This document shows positions 1-10,200 of a stretch of DNA of 47,242 bases, in pieces (the stretch's first letter is position 1; each line of letters opens with the position of its first letter). This DNA comes from Myxococcus sp. (GTDB lineage Bacteria; Myxococcota; Myxococcia; Myxococcales; Myxococcaceae), in the NCBI GenBank assembly GCA_014879945.1, contig JACSRE010000102.1, forward strand, positions 1 through 47,242, given 5' to 3'. Under the pieces are notes generated by a model. It worked only from the letters and a program-made list of their open reading frames with translations. It was not told where the DNA came from and did no database searches. Made by a program: the position numbers and the translations under genes.

Positions 1-2
1 AC

Positions 3-1433
3 GCCCCGCCGCCCGCGCCTCCCGAAGAGCTGGTCGAGGAGCGCATCAGCCCGCGCATGCGCCCGCGCCGCCGCAAGGGCTCGGGCCCGCTGGGCGTCGA
101 GCTGAGGTTCCTCTGGGGCGACCACATCGTCGGAGAGTTCTTCCTCGCTCCCGGCGCCGAGCGCTCGTTCAAGGTCGGCAGCGGGCAGGGCGTCGACTTC
201 GACATGGGCGACATCTCGGGCCCGCTCTTCGAGCTGGTGCGCTTCGGCAAGGGCGGCGCGCAGCTGCGCTTCACCTCGTCGATGGAGGGCGAGGTGCACC
301 GCAAGTTCGGTGACGAGGTGCTCACGCTGGCCGAGGCGAAGAAGAAGGGCCTCGCCCAGGCCGACGGCGACGCGGTGGCGCTCACCCTGAGCAACGACGA
401 CTTCGCGTGGATCGAGCTCGGCGGCGGCATCACCGTCGAGGCCTTCTTCCAGCCGGTGCCCAGGCCGGTCTTCGTGCCGTTCTCCGAGACCGTGGACTTC
501 ACGGTGCTCAACATCTTCCTGGTCGCGTTCTTCATAGCCGCGTTGTTCATCATCAGCGCCGCCAACCGCGACGCCGAGGGCGACGAGTTCGCCGACGATC
601 TGAACAACAACCAGGCCCGCATCGCCAAGCTGCTCATCAAGCCGCCCGAGACCCAGAAGAACCCCATCCTCGAGAAGTACGAGAAGAAGAAGGAGTCGGG
701 TGAGATCGCCGCCAAGCGAAAGGGCGACGAGGGCTCCATGGGCAAGAAGGAGGCGCCCAAGCGCTCCGCCCACGCCGCGCCCAAGGGCGACCCGAACAAC
801 AAGGACCAGGCCCGCTTGCTGGTCGCCAAGGTGTTCGGCGGCGGCACCGGCGGCATCAGCACCATCTTCGGCCACCAGGGCCTCGGCGGTGAGCTCAAGA
901 GCGCCATGGGCAACATGTTCGGCGCGGCCCCCGGCGACGCGGCCGGCCTCGGCGGCCTCGGGCTGCGCGGCTCGGGCTCGGGCGGCGGCGGCCTCGGAGA
1001 CACCATCGGCATCGGCGGCATCGGCACCCGCGGTCGTGGCGGCGGCACCGGCGGCTACGGCTCCGGCGTCGGGGTGCTCGGTGGCAAGAAGGACGTCGAC
1101 ATCGGCATCACCTCGTCTGAGCCCACCGTCATGGGCTCGCTCGACAAGGAGCTCATTCGCAAGGTCATCCACGCCAACCGCAGCCAGATTCGCTTCTGCT
1201 ACGAGAGCCAGCTGAACCGGTTCCCCAAGCTCGAGGGCAAGGTGGCCGTGAAGTTCGTGATCTCGGCGTCGGGCGCGGTGGCGACGTCGCAGGTGGCCCA
1301 GTCGTCGGTCGGCAACGCCGAGCTCGAGACCTGCATCGCAGGCCGCGTGCGCACCTGGGTCTTCCCCAAGCCCAAGGGCGGCGGCGTGGTGGTGGTGACG
1401 TACCCGTTCATCTTCAAGCAGTCGGGCCAGTAG
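3..1433 (+). CDS. gltG: Gliding-motility protein GltG (PglI-like), 5' end cut by window edge
   Basis: The reading frame is already open at base 3 with a Pro/Ala/Glu-rich stretch, so the ATG at 57 is probably internal and the gene starts upstream. Numbering from 57, the protein has an FHA-like beta-rich N-terminal region (about 10-100), one membrane helix (about 148-168), a charged periplasmic linker, a long Gly-rich stretch (about 255-345) and a C-terminal TonB/AgmX-PglI-type domain (about 360-458) with two cysteines (in FCYE and ETC) that could form a disulfide. This architecture is that of M. xanthus GltG, an inner-membrane part of the Agl-Glt gliding machine whose TonB-like end reaches across the periplasm. 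Neighbours gltH, gltI and gltJ in the expected order support the call. The alternative is another TonB-like paralogue, which the synteny makes unlikely. Confidence 0.88.
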   Translation, partial: APPPAPPEELVEERISPRMRPRRRKGSGPLGVELRFLWGDHIVGEFFLAPGAERSFKVGSGQGVDFDMGDISGPLFELVRFGKGGAQLRFTSSMEGEVHRKFGDEVLTLAEAKKKGLAQADGDAVALTLSNDDFAWIELGGGITVEAFFQPVPRPVFVPFSETVDFTVLNIFLVAFFIAALFIISAANRDAEGDEFADDLNNNQARIAKLLIKPPETQKNPILEKYEKKKESGEIAAKRKGDEGSMGKKEAPKRSAHAAPKGDPNNKDQARLLVAKVFGGGTGGISTIFGHQGLGGELKSAMGNMFGAAPGDAAGLGGLGLRGSGSGGGGLGDTIGIGGIGTRGRGGGTGGYGSGVGVLGGKKDVDIGITSSEPTVMGSLDKELIRKVIHANRSQIRFCYESQLNRFPKLEGKVAVKFVISASGAVATSQVAQSSVGNAELETCIAGRVRTWVFPKPKGGGVVVVTYPFIFKQSGQ

Positions 1434-1468
1434 CGCGCCGCGGGCCCGAGGGCTCGGGGCGGTGAGCG

Positions 1469-1511
1469 ACGCCAGCGCGGGCCCCAACGGCCTGGCTGGC
1501 GTTTCGCTTTT
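1469..1511 (+). terminator. Rho-independent terminator after gltG
   Basis: A perfect 8-bp stem (ACGCCAGC at 1469-1476 with GCTGGCGT at 1495-1502) encloses a further GGCC/GGCC pairing. It is followed by the T-rich run TTCGCTTTT up to 1511. It lies 35 bp past the gltG stop, so gltG and gltH may be separate transcripts. Confidence 0.62.
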
Positions 1512-1542
1512 GGGCGCATTCCCCCACCCGCGCGGAAGTCGG

Positions 1543-1571
1543 TCGACTCACGACGGCCGGGCGAATAGGGT
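1543..1571 (+). promoter_or_regulatory. Candidate sigma70-type promoter for gltH
   Basis: A -35-like TCGACT (1543-1548), a 17-bp spacer and a -10-like TAGGGT (1566-1571) would start transcription around 1578, only a few bases before the gltH ATG at 1581. The mRNA would be leaderless or nearly so, which fits the lack of a well-placed Shine-Dalgarno sequence. It follows the gltG terminator directly. Confidence 0.4.
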
Positions 1572-1580
1572 CCCCCACCC

Positions 1581-2252
1581 ATGATGACGCGCTCGCTGGC
1601 GTTTTGCGTTCTGTTGGCTTCGTCACTCGCGGCTGCCCAGGGCAAGCCCCTCGAAGATCGCAAGGCCATCACCTACAACGAGATCGAGCGCGGCCTCTTC
1701 TTCGGCGTCTCGGCCGGCTTCTGGGGAACCATCAACCCGCCCGCCGGCGCGATGAGCGCCCAGTACTTCTCCCCGGGCCAGGCCGCCCTCGTCGAGATCG
1801 GCTTCGACATCGGCGAGCGCGTCTCGCCCGCGCTCTTCTTCCTCGCCACCAGCAACCGCATGGGCTCCGACTACACCGGCACCGTGCGCACCTGCGGCGC
1901 TGGCGGGGCGCGCGACTGCACCTCGGGGGAGTCGCCCCAGGCCGTTCGTTCAGGTGACTTCGGCTCCATCGCCCCCGGCGTCGGCGCCCGCATTCGCATC
2001 GCCGGCTTCAAGGACAGCCAGGAGGTCACCCGCACCTGGTTCTACGCCCGGGTCGGCGGCGCCTTCGTGGTGTACCAGCCCGCCGCGCTCATCAGTCAGC
2101 CCGACGTGCTCCTCTTCGCGGGCCCCGGCCTCGAGTACTTCACCCGCTTGAGGCACTTCAGCATCGGCGTCGACGCCAACTTCAACTTCGGCGCCCTCAC
2201 CCAATCTGTGGGCTTTTCAGTGCTGCCCTTCGTGCGCTACGCGGGCTTCTGA
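1581..2252 (+). CDS. gltH: GltH, outer-membrane beta-barrel gliding protein
   Basis: A 223-residue protein with a Sec signal peptide (hydrophobic about 3-18, cleavage near AAA-QG). The mature part has alternating polar/hydrophobic strands rich in Gly and aromatics and ends in a terminal Phe (RYAGF), typical of outer-membrane beta-barrels. In M. xanthus, GltH sits between gltG and gltI and belongs to the outer-membrane part of the gliding complex with GltA/B. Size, export signal and position fit this. The ATG at 1584 is an equally possible start. There is no strong ribosome-binding site, and the candidate promoter just upstream suggests a near-leaderless mRNA. Assignment rests mainly on synteny and fold-type features. 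Confidence 0.78.
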   Translation: MMTRSLAFCVLLASSLAAAQGKPLEDRKAITYNEIERGLFFGVSAGFWGTINPPAGAMSAQYFSPGQAALVEIGFDIGERVSPALFFLATSNRMGSDYTGTVRTCGAGGARDCTSGESPQAVRSGDFGSIAPGVGARIRIAGFKDSQEVTRTWFYARVGGAFVVYQPAALISQPDVLLFAGPGLEYFTRLRHFSIGVDANFNFGALTQSVGFSVLPFVRYAGF

Positions 2253-2257
2253 CATCC

Positions 2258-2275
2258 GGGAGCCTTTTCGCTCCC
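2258..2275 (+). terminator. Small hairpin after gltH
   Basis: A perfect 6-bp inverted repeat (GGGAGC / GCTCCC) with loop CTTTTC lies 5 bp after the gltH stop. It has no T-run after the stem, so it is at best a weak terminator or an mRNA 3'-end stabiliser. Confidence 0.3.
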
Positions 2276-2332
2276 CTGTCGAAGCGGTCGTGCCCGGGTG
2301 TTCGCCGGCGTCCGACCCGCAAGGAGAGCACG

Positions 2333-4156
2333 ATGGTTGGCCCCAATGAAAAGGCGAAGGGCGCTGGTCCGCAGGGACGTGGCGGTGGTGGGTTCTCGTT
2401 CGACGATCGCGAAGGTGGTCGCGGCAAGGGCCGTGGTGGCGGTCGCGACGATCGCAAAGGCGGGAAGGGCGGCGGCGCGGCCTACCGGGTCGTCAACGAG
2501 CTGTCCGCCCTCGAGAAGGCGCTCACCAGGGGCGACTACGCCGGCCAGAAGCACTCGCTCGACGAGATCGTCAAGGGCGTCAAGGGGCTTCGGCTCAAGT
2601 CGCTCAACGACATGGATCTCGGGGCGCGCGGCAAGCTGCTGACGTCGCTGATGCGGGTGACCCGCCAGCCGAAGAGAGACGCCCCCACCGAGGGCGGAGC
2701 GGCCGATGCCGCCCCTGCCGAAGCCCCTGCTGAGGCGGCCGAGGCGCCCGCGGCTGACGCAGCCGCCGAGAGCGCGCCGGCTGGCGAGGCGGCGCCCTCC
2801 GAGGCGCCCGCGCCGGCGGAGGCCGCTGCGCCGAAGCCCGCCGAGGCGAAGGCGGCCCCGGGCGTGTCGTGGAGCGACGTGCTCTTCACCACCGGCATGG
2901 TGTGGAAAGCCGCCAACGAAGCCGAGCGCGCCGCGGCGGCGTTCGAGTCGGCTGGCCGGCAGCCCACCGCGGCCGACCTCGACGCCCTCGCGGCGATCCA
3001 GGTCGCCGCGCCCACCGACGAGCGCCCCCGACGCGGCGACAAGCGTGACGGCCCCCCGGGCAAGCGCGGTGACAAGCGCGGCGGCGAGCGCCCCGACCGG
3101 GGCCCCCGCGCCGATCGCGGAGCAGCCGACCGTGGCCCTCGCCGCGAGCGTGGCGCCCGCTTCGACCAGCCCGCGGCCCCCGCCCTGACCGGCGAGTGGC
3201 AGCTCGACGCGCGCAAGTACGAAGAGTCGGGCCGCACCCGCGACGCCGGCCGCATTCACGAAGACAACAAGTCCTACGTCGAAGCCTCGCGGCTCTACGA
3301 GATCGGCGGCGACCTCAAGTCGGCGCTCCGCGCGGCCGCCCGCGCCAAGGACCAGGCGCGCATCACCGCGCTGTCGGCGAAGCTGTCTCCCGACGAGGTG
3401 ACCGCGCAGCTCGAGCGCGCCGAGGCCTGGGAGCTCTTGATGGAGCTCTACGTGCAGAAGCAGGACTTCGGGAAGATCGCCGGCCTCTACGAGCGCGCGC
3501 TGCAGTTCGACCAGGCCGCCCTGGCCTGGGAGCGCGCCGGCAAGCTGTCGGTCGCGCGCCGCTGCTACGAGAAGGCGAAGGACTTCGTGGCCGCCAACCG
3601 CGTTCGCGATCTCGAGGTCTCCAAGCTCGTCGAGCGCGGCGACCGCCTCGGCGCCGCCACCATCTTGATGGGCGTGGGTCGTCACGCCGACGCCATCGAG
3701 CTGCTCAAGCCGCTGCCCGGCCCCAAGGCGTACGCCTTCATGCTCAAGCTGAAGCTCACCAGTGAGGCGCAGGCCTTCGCCGCCGAGGCGCTCGCCAAGG
3801 CCGAGGCCGAGAACAACGTGCAGGCCAAGGCCCGCTGGCTCGAGACCCTCGGGAAGACCGAGCAGGCCGCCGAGCTGTGGGTGTCGGCCAACCGCAACGA
3901 CAAGGCCGTTCCCCTCTACGAGCAGCTCGGTCAGACGGCCAAAGCGGCGCAGCTCGCCGAAGCGGCCGGCCTGCTCGATCGCGCGCAGGCGCTCTTCGCC
4001 AAGGCCGGCGACGCCGCCAACGCCGAGCGCGTCAAGGCGCTGCCGCGGCCCGAGCCGAAGGCTCCGGTGAAGGACGAAGACGAGGCCGCCGAAGCCTCGG
4101 CCATGCCCACGCCCGAGTCGGCCGAGCCCGCGCCCACCCCGACGGCGTCGGCCTGA
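2333..4156 (+). CDS. RG-rich basic TPR protein of the gliding cluster
   Basis: A 607-residue predicted soluble protein with no signal peptide. It starts with a Gly/Arg/Lys-rich stretch (about 15-50), then a short helical region (50-115), an Ala/Pro/Glu low-complexity linker (about 118-180), a second Arg/Gly/Asp-rich basic tract (about 225-285) and a helical TPR-like solenoid (about 290-575) with an acidic Pro-rich tail. A good AAGGAG site lies 6 bases before the ATG. It sits between gltH and gltI, where M. xanthus also has motility-linked genes. It may be the counterpart of one of the agm genes there, but I cannot assign which. The RG tracts resemble nucleic-acid or acidic-partner binding tails. 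A role as cytoplasmic scaffold is inference. Confidence 0.75.
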   Translation: MVGPNEKAKGAGPQGRGGGGFSFDDREGGRGKGRGGGRDDRKGGKGGGAAYRVVNELSALEKALTRGDYAGQKHSLDEIVKGVKGLRLKSLNDMDLGARGKLLTSLMRVTRQPKRDAPTEGGAADAAPAEAPAEAAEAPAADAAAESAPAGEAAPSEAPAPAEAAAPKPAEAKAAPGVSWSDVLFTTGMVWKAANEAERAAAAFESAGRQPTAADLDALAAIQVAAPTDERPRRGDKRDGPPGKRGDKRGGERPDRGPRADRGAADRGPRRERGARFDQPAAPALTGEWQLDARKYEESGRTRDAGRIHEDNKSYVEASRLYEIGGDLKSALRAAARAKDQARITALSAKLSPDEVTAQLERAEAWELLMELYVQKQDFGKIAGLYERALQFDQAALAWERAGKLSVARRCYEKAKDFVAANRVRDLEVSKLVERGDRLGAATILMGVGRHADAIELLKPLPGPKAYAFMLKLKLTSEAQAFAAEALAKAEAENNVQAKARWLETLGKTEQAAELWVSANRNDKAVPLYEQLGQTAKAAQLAEAAGLLDRAQALFAKAGDAANAERVKALPRPEPKAPVKDEDEAAEASAMPTPESAEPAPTPTASA

Positions 4157-4210
4157 CCTCCGACGCACGGGGGCAACTGGTCGAAATCTGACCAAGTTTC
4201 GCGTTCGTTC

Positions 4211-4248
4211 CGTGGAGAGCGGAGGGTACATTCCCGCCGCTCTCCATG
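4211..4248 (+). promoter_or_regulatory. Hairpin that encloses the gltI start codon
   Basis: CGTGGAGAGCGG (4211-4222) pairs with CCGCTCTCCATG (4237-4248) over 12 positions with a single G-U wobble. A further GGG/CCC pairing lies inside, with loop TACATT. The right arm contains the gltI ATG (4246-4248) and the left arm contains the only GGAG-like ribosome-binding sequences nearby. It could limit translation of the giant protein. Alternatively TACATT (4227-4232) is a -10 element and the repeat acts as DNA. Confidence 0.5.
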
Positions 4249-7200
4249 ACGGACACTGCTGCTGAGAAGAGCCCTGAGAAGGGCTTTGGCGAGGTCGAGG
4301 CGTCTCTCGAGAAGTCTGGCCGCGTCGAAGATCTGATCCGCCTCTATGAGACGCGATCACGCGAGGTGCCCACGGCCGACGAGGCCGCGCACCTGCTCTC
4401 GCGCGCCGGCCACCTGGCCCGGGAGCGCCTCAAGAGCCCGCCGCGCGCCGAAGATCTGTTCCGCCGCGCGCTCGTCTATCTGCCCAACGCCCGCGAGGCG
4501 CTCGAGGGCCTGCGCGCGGTCGCCGAGGGGCGCAACGACGCCGCCATGCTCGCCGACGTGCTCGAGCGCCTGGGGCTCATCTCGTCGGGGCCGGCCGCGG
4601 CCACCTGCTACCTGAAGGCCGGAGAGCTGTTCGAGACCCGCCTGGGGCGCCGCGATCGCGCGGTGCTCTGCTACCAGCTGGCCGCCCGCGCCGCGCCGCA
4701 CGAGCGCGCCGGGTACCAGAAGGCCCGGGCCCTGCTGCTCGCCGACGGGCGCTACGGCTCGGCCTACGAGTCGCTCGAGCGCGAGCGCACCCACCTGGGC
4801 GACCGCGAGCTCCTCGAAGACTACGTCGCCTTCGCCGAGGCGCTGGTCAACAACCCGCTCGAGCACACCCTCGCCACCAAGGCGATCGTGCGCGCGCTGT
4901 CCATCGACGGGAAGAACGCGCGGGCGCAGCAGGCCCAGAAGGACCTCGGCAAGCTCGAGTACGTCTGGCGCGAGCGGGCCCGGGCCCTCAAGGCCCAGTC
5001 GCACGAAGAGAGCGATCGCCGCCTCGCCGCGCGGCTGTCGCTCCAGGTCGCCAGGCTGTTCGCCACCTACGAGCCCTCGGCGACCGCCAAGCTCAAGGAG
5101 GCCATCGACCGCTGCTTCGCCCTGTGGCCCGCCATGCCAGACGCGCTCGAGCTGCTCGAGCACGTGGCCGACAAGTCGGGCGACATTCGCGTCGCCCTCA
5201 CCGTCTTCTCGAAGCTCGCCTCTGACACCCGCGACAAGGTGGCGCAGGTCGACCTCCACCTGCGCATCGGGCAGGTGCTCCTCACGCGGGCCAACGACAC
5301 CGCCGGGGCGACGGCCGAGTTCGAGCAGGCCAGCCGCATCGACCCCTCGCGCCCCGACGCCGCCGAGCTGGCCAGCGAGCTCCTCATCGGCCAGGGCAGG
5401 GTGGCTGACGGCATGGCGGTGCTCGAGCGCCACCTCGCCACCCTCAAAGATCGCACCGCGCAGGTCGCCCTGCGCACCACCATGGCCGACCTCGCCTCCC
5501 GGCTGCTGAAGGACGAGGCGGTCGCCCGCGCGCACCTCGAGGCCGCGCTCGAGGTCGACCCCAACAACGCCCAGGTGGCGTGGCGTCTGCTCAAGGCCTA
5601 CGCCGACTCGCAGGAGCTCGAGCGCGCCTGGCCGCTGTTCGAGCTCGGCATCTCGGCGCCGCAGCCCGTCGCCGACCGGGTGACCATGTGCGAGTTCATC
5701 TCGCTGATGTGCGAAGACGCCGGCGACGCCCGGCGCGCCTTCAAGGCCCTCTCGTGCGCGCTCCCGCTCGACCCCAGCCGCGTGCCGTTGCTCTCGGCCC
5801 TCAAAGACGCCGCCACCCGCGCGAACCAGCAGGCCGAGCTCGCCCTGGCGCTGCGTCGGGCCGCCCAGGTCGCCCCGGCCGCCGCCCAGACGAACCTGTG
5901 GAAGACGCTCGGGCACCTGCTGCAGTCGCTCGACCGCCCGGCCGAGGCGCAAGAGGCGTGGCTCGAGGTGCAGAAGCGCCACGGCGACGACGCCGACGCC
6001 ATCGCCGCGCTCGGCGCCATTCGCAAGCAGCTGGCCGAGGCCCCGCAGGACCCGCGCTCGAAGCTCGAGGCCGAGGCGCGGAAGCTCGAGGCGTCGGCGG
6101 CCGACCCCTCGGCGGCCGCGGCGGTGTACCGGAAGATCCTCGAGCTCGACGCCGACAGCGTGCCGACGCTCAAGAAGCTGGGCGCGGCCGCCGCCAACCT
6201 CGGCCAATGGGAAGAGGTGGCCACGGTCGCCGAGCGCCTGATGGCGCTGGCCGACTCGGCCGCCGAGCGCCAGGAGTGGCGCGCGCGCCTCGCGCAGCTC
6301 TTCGCCGAGCGGTTGGGCCGCAAGGACGAGGCCTCTGGCCTGTACCTGAACCTCCTCGACGAGGGCGTCGAGAACGCCACCGTCGTCGGCGGCCTCGAGC
6401 GGCTGGCCTCTCAAGGCGTGCGGCCCACCGACATCTCGCGCGCGCTCGCCCCCGTCTACGCGCGGGCTGGAGACTTTCAGCGCCAGGTGGCCTCGCTGCT
6501 GGTGCAGCTGAGCTCCGCGCAGGATCGCGACGAGAGCAAGGCCCTGCTGACCCTGCTGGCCGAGACGACCGAGAAGCGCCTGATGGACGTGCGCGGCGCC
6601 TTCGATCTGCGCCTGCGCGGGCTGCAGCTCGACCCCACCGACGGCGCCTTCCGGGTCGAGGCGGCGCGGCTGGCCCGGGAGCTCAAGGCCCAGCAGGATC
6701 TGGCGCGGTTCCTCTCGGAGCGCTCCTCGAAGGTGGCCGAGGCCGCGCCCGCGGTGTCGATGCTGGTCGAGGCGGCGAAGCTCGCCGAAGAGGTCGGCGC
6801 CACCGACGACGCCATGGCCGCGCTGAAGGCCGCCCTCCAGCGCACGCCCGACTCGATCGAGCTGCTCACCCGGCTGGCGACGCTCGCGCGCGCGGCCCGC
6901 AGGCTGGCCGACGCCGACCAGGCCCTGCGCCAGCTCGCCCCACTCTTGACGGGCGACGAGCAGCGCGACGCGTTCCTCCAGCTCAGCGCCGTCAACGGCG
7001 AGCTCCAGCGCCCCAAAGAGGCCGCGGCCGCGCTGTCCGAGGCCATTCGCCTCGGCGCCCCCGAGGCCGAGCACCTGCCGCGGGTCGCCGCGCTGCTGGA
7101 GCAGGCCGGCATGATGCAGGAGCTCACCCAGGCGCAGGCGCGCCTGATCGCGCTCTTCGAGCAGGCCGGCGAGGGCGACAAGGCCGCCGCGCTGAGCGTC

Positions 7201-10200
7201 GCCCGCGCCCGCGTGCTCGAGACGTCGCTGGGCGACAAGGCCGAGGCCATCGCCCGGTACGCCGAGGTGCTCAAGGGCAAGCCGTCGGACGCCGACGCCA
7301 TCGCCGCGCTCGAGAACCTGCTGGGCGACGAGGTGCACCGCGAGGCCGCGGCCCGCGCCGTGCTGATCGCCTACGAGCACGCCAACGATCACCGCAAGCA
7401 GGTGTCGGCGCTGCACGTCATCGCCGAGGCCGCGCGCGACTCCCTCGAGCGCGTCAACGCCCTCAAGCGCGCCGCCGAGCTGCACACCATGCACCTGCGT
7501 CAGCCCGAGCAGGCCTTCGCGGCGCTGGCCCAGGCGGTGCGCATCACCCCCGAAGACGTCGCGCTCCGCGCCGCCGCCCGGCAGGCCGCAGAAGAGGCAG
7601 ACGCCGTCGACAGCTACGCCGAGGTGCTCCAGGACCTGGTCGACGCGGGCGCCGGCCCCGCCGCCATCGGCCTGCACCGGGAGCTGGCCGAGCTCTACGA
7701 GCGCAAGCTCAACGACCAGGACCGCGCCGTCGCGCAGCTCCACAAGGTGCTCGGCCTCGACGCCAAGAACGGCGACGCGCTCAGGTCGCTGCAGCGCCTC
7801 CACCGCGCCCGTGAAGAGTGGTGGGACCTGGTGCCGATCATCGAGCGCCTGGCCTCGATCGAGAGCGATCTCCCTGCCCGCACCGCGCTGGAGCGCGAGG
7901 CCGCCCTGCTGTCAGAGTCGAAGCTCGAGGACCTCGACCGCGCGGCCCTCAACTGGCGCCAGGTGGTGGGCCGCGACGTGCTCGATCGCGACGCCGCCTC
8001 GGCGCTCGACCGGCTCTACCTGAAGCTCGATCGCCCCCAGGAGCTGGCCTTCGCCCTGGAGCTGCGCCGGAACCAGGAGGGGCAGAGCCCCCAGGGGCGC
8101 GAGCTGGCCTTCCGCCTCGGGCAGCTGCGGCAGCACAAGCTCAACGACCTGCGCGGGGCGCTCGAGGTGTACCGCCAGATCCTCGCGGAGGACGCCTCGC
8201 ACGAAGGGGCCCGCCAGGCGCTCGAGCAGTGGGTGCGCGGCAACACGGCCGAGGCCGCGGCTGCCATGGAGATCCTCGACCCGGTGCTGGCGCGCTCGGG
8301 CGATCACCAGGCGCGCATCTCGCTGCGCGAGGCCCGGCTGCTCAGCGCCAGCGGCCGCACCGAGCGGGCCCGGCTCTCGTCCGAGGTCCGCGCGATCCTC
8401 GAGCGCGATCTCGGGCAGCCCGAGGCGGCCTTCATGAACGCCCTCAAGGTCTTCACCGACGGCCTCGAGCGCAGCGAGGTGCAGCCCGAGCTCGAGCGCC
8501 TCGCGAAAGAGACCGGCTCCTACGCAGAGCTCGCCGAGATCTACGAGTCCACCTCGGAGGAGCTCGAGGCCGTCGAGGAGCGCGCCGGCCTGTTGCGCCG
8601 CGCCGCCGAGATCCGCGAGCAGCTCGACGAGACCGAAGACGCGGTGCGGGTGTGGAACGCGCTGCTCGAGCTCGCGCCCCAGGATCGCCAGGCGCTCGAC
8701 GCGCTGTCGAAGCTGTACGCGAAGTCGCAGAACGCGCGTGAGCTGTCGTCGGTGTACGCCCAGCAGGCGCAACTCGCCGCCGACCCGGCCCAGAAGCTCG
8801 AGCTGCTCGGCAAGGCCGGCCAGGCGTTCGCCACCGCAGGCGACGACGACCGGGCCATCGAGGCCTACCGCTCCGCGCTCGCCATCAAGCGGTCGGTGCC
8901 GGTGCTCGCCGCGCTCGATCAGCTGTTCGCGAAGACCGAGCGGTTCGCCGAGCAGGCCGACGTGCTGGCCCAGCTGGCCCAGGAGACGCCGGAGCCCGCG
9001 GGCAAGGCGGCGTTCCTCTTGCGGCGCGGTCAGATCCTCGAGCGCGAGGGCCAGCTGGCCGACGCGCTGCGCGCCTACGAAGAGGTGCTCCGGCACGTGC
9101 CCGGCGAGGCGCACGGCGTGGCGGGCCTCGAGCGGCTCCTGCAGCACGAGGCGGCCCGGGTCGAGGCGGCGCGCCTGCTCGAGCCCCTCTACCGCGCAGC
9201 GTCCGAGCTCAAGAAGCTGGTCGAGGTGCTCGACGTGCGCCTGGGGGTGACCGAGCCCTCGCGCCGCGTGCCGCTCCTGCTCGAGATCGCCACCCTCCGT
9301 GAGGCGGTGGGGCAGAAGGCGCTGGCGTTGACGACGCGCCTGAGGAGCTTCACCGAGGCGCCCGCCGACGAAGAGGTGCGCAGCGAGCTCGAGCGCCTGG
9401 CCGCCGATCTGGGGGCCTTCGAGGAGCTGGCGGCGTCGTACGAAGACGCCCTGGAGCGGGGCGCCCCCGAGCCGCTGGCGGGCGAGCTGTGGCGGCGCCT
9501 GGCGTCGCTGTACGGCGAGCGGCTGTCGCGGTTCGATCTCGCGGCGCGGGCCTGGAACGAGTGCCTGACGCGCGACCCGAAGGACAGCGTGGTGCTCGAC
9601 GCGCTCGCGACGATCTACCGGCGCACCTCGCAGTTCCGCGAGCTGTCGGTGGTGATGCGGCGGCAGCTGGCCCTCGAGCCGAGCGTGCCCGGGCAGGTCA
9701 ACCTGCTGTTCGACCTCGCGACGCTGGCCGAAGACACGCTGTCGGACAAGCAGCTCGCGGCGACGGCGTACCAGGCGATCCTCGAGCGCAAGCCCGACGA
9801 CGGCAACGCCCTGAAGCTGCTCGGGCGGCTGTTCAGCGAGATGGAGAAGTGGCCTGAGCTGGCGCAGGTGCTGGCTCGTGAGGTGCAACAGGCCGAAGCG
9901 CAGGGGCAGGACGAGGAAGCCAGAGAGTTGCTGGTTCGCCTGGGGCGGCTCAAGCTGACCCGGTTGGGCGACCCGCGTGGCGCCTTGAACACCTATCAGG
10001 AGGTTCTGCGTCGAAAGCCCGGCCATGCCGGCGCGGTCGGCGCACTCGAAGAGATGGCGCGCTCAGACAATCCACTCAAAGGTGAGGCGGCCAACACCCT
10101 GGCGCCCGTGTTCGCTGAAGAAGGCGAGCACCTCAAGCTGGTTCAGATGATCGAAGCACAGGTGACGAGCGCCCAGCAGCCTGGCGAGCGCGCGGTGTTG

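Noticed and set aside
940-1090. Gly-rich repeats in gltG as a possible DNA repeat array
   Set aside because: They encode the Gly-rich linker of GltG and are irregular at the DNA level; not CRISPR or a satellite.
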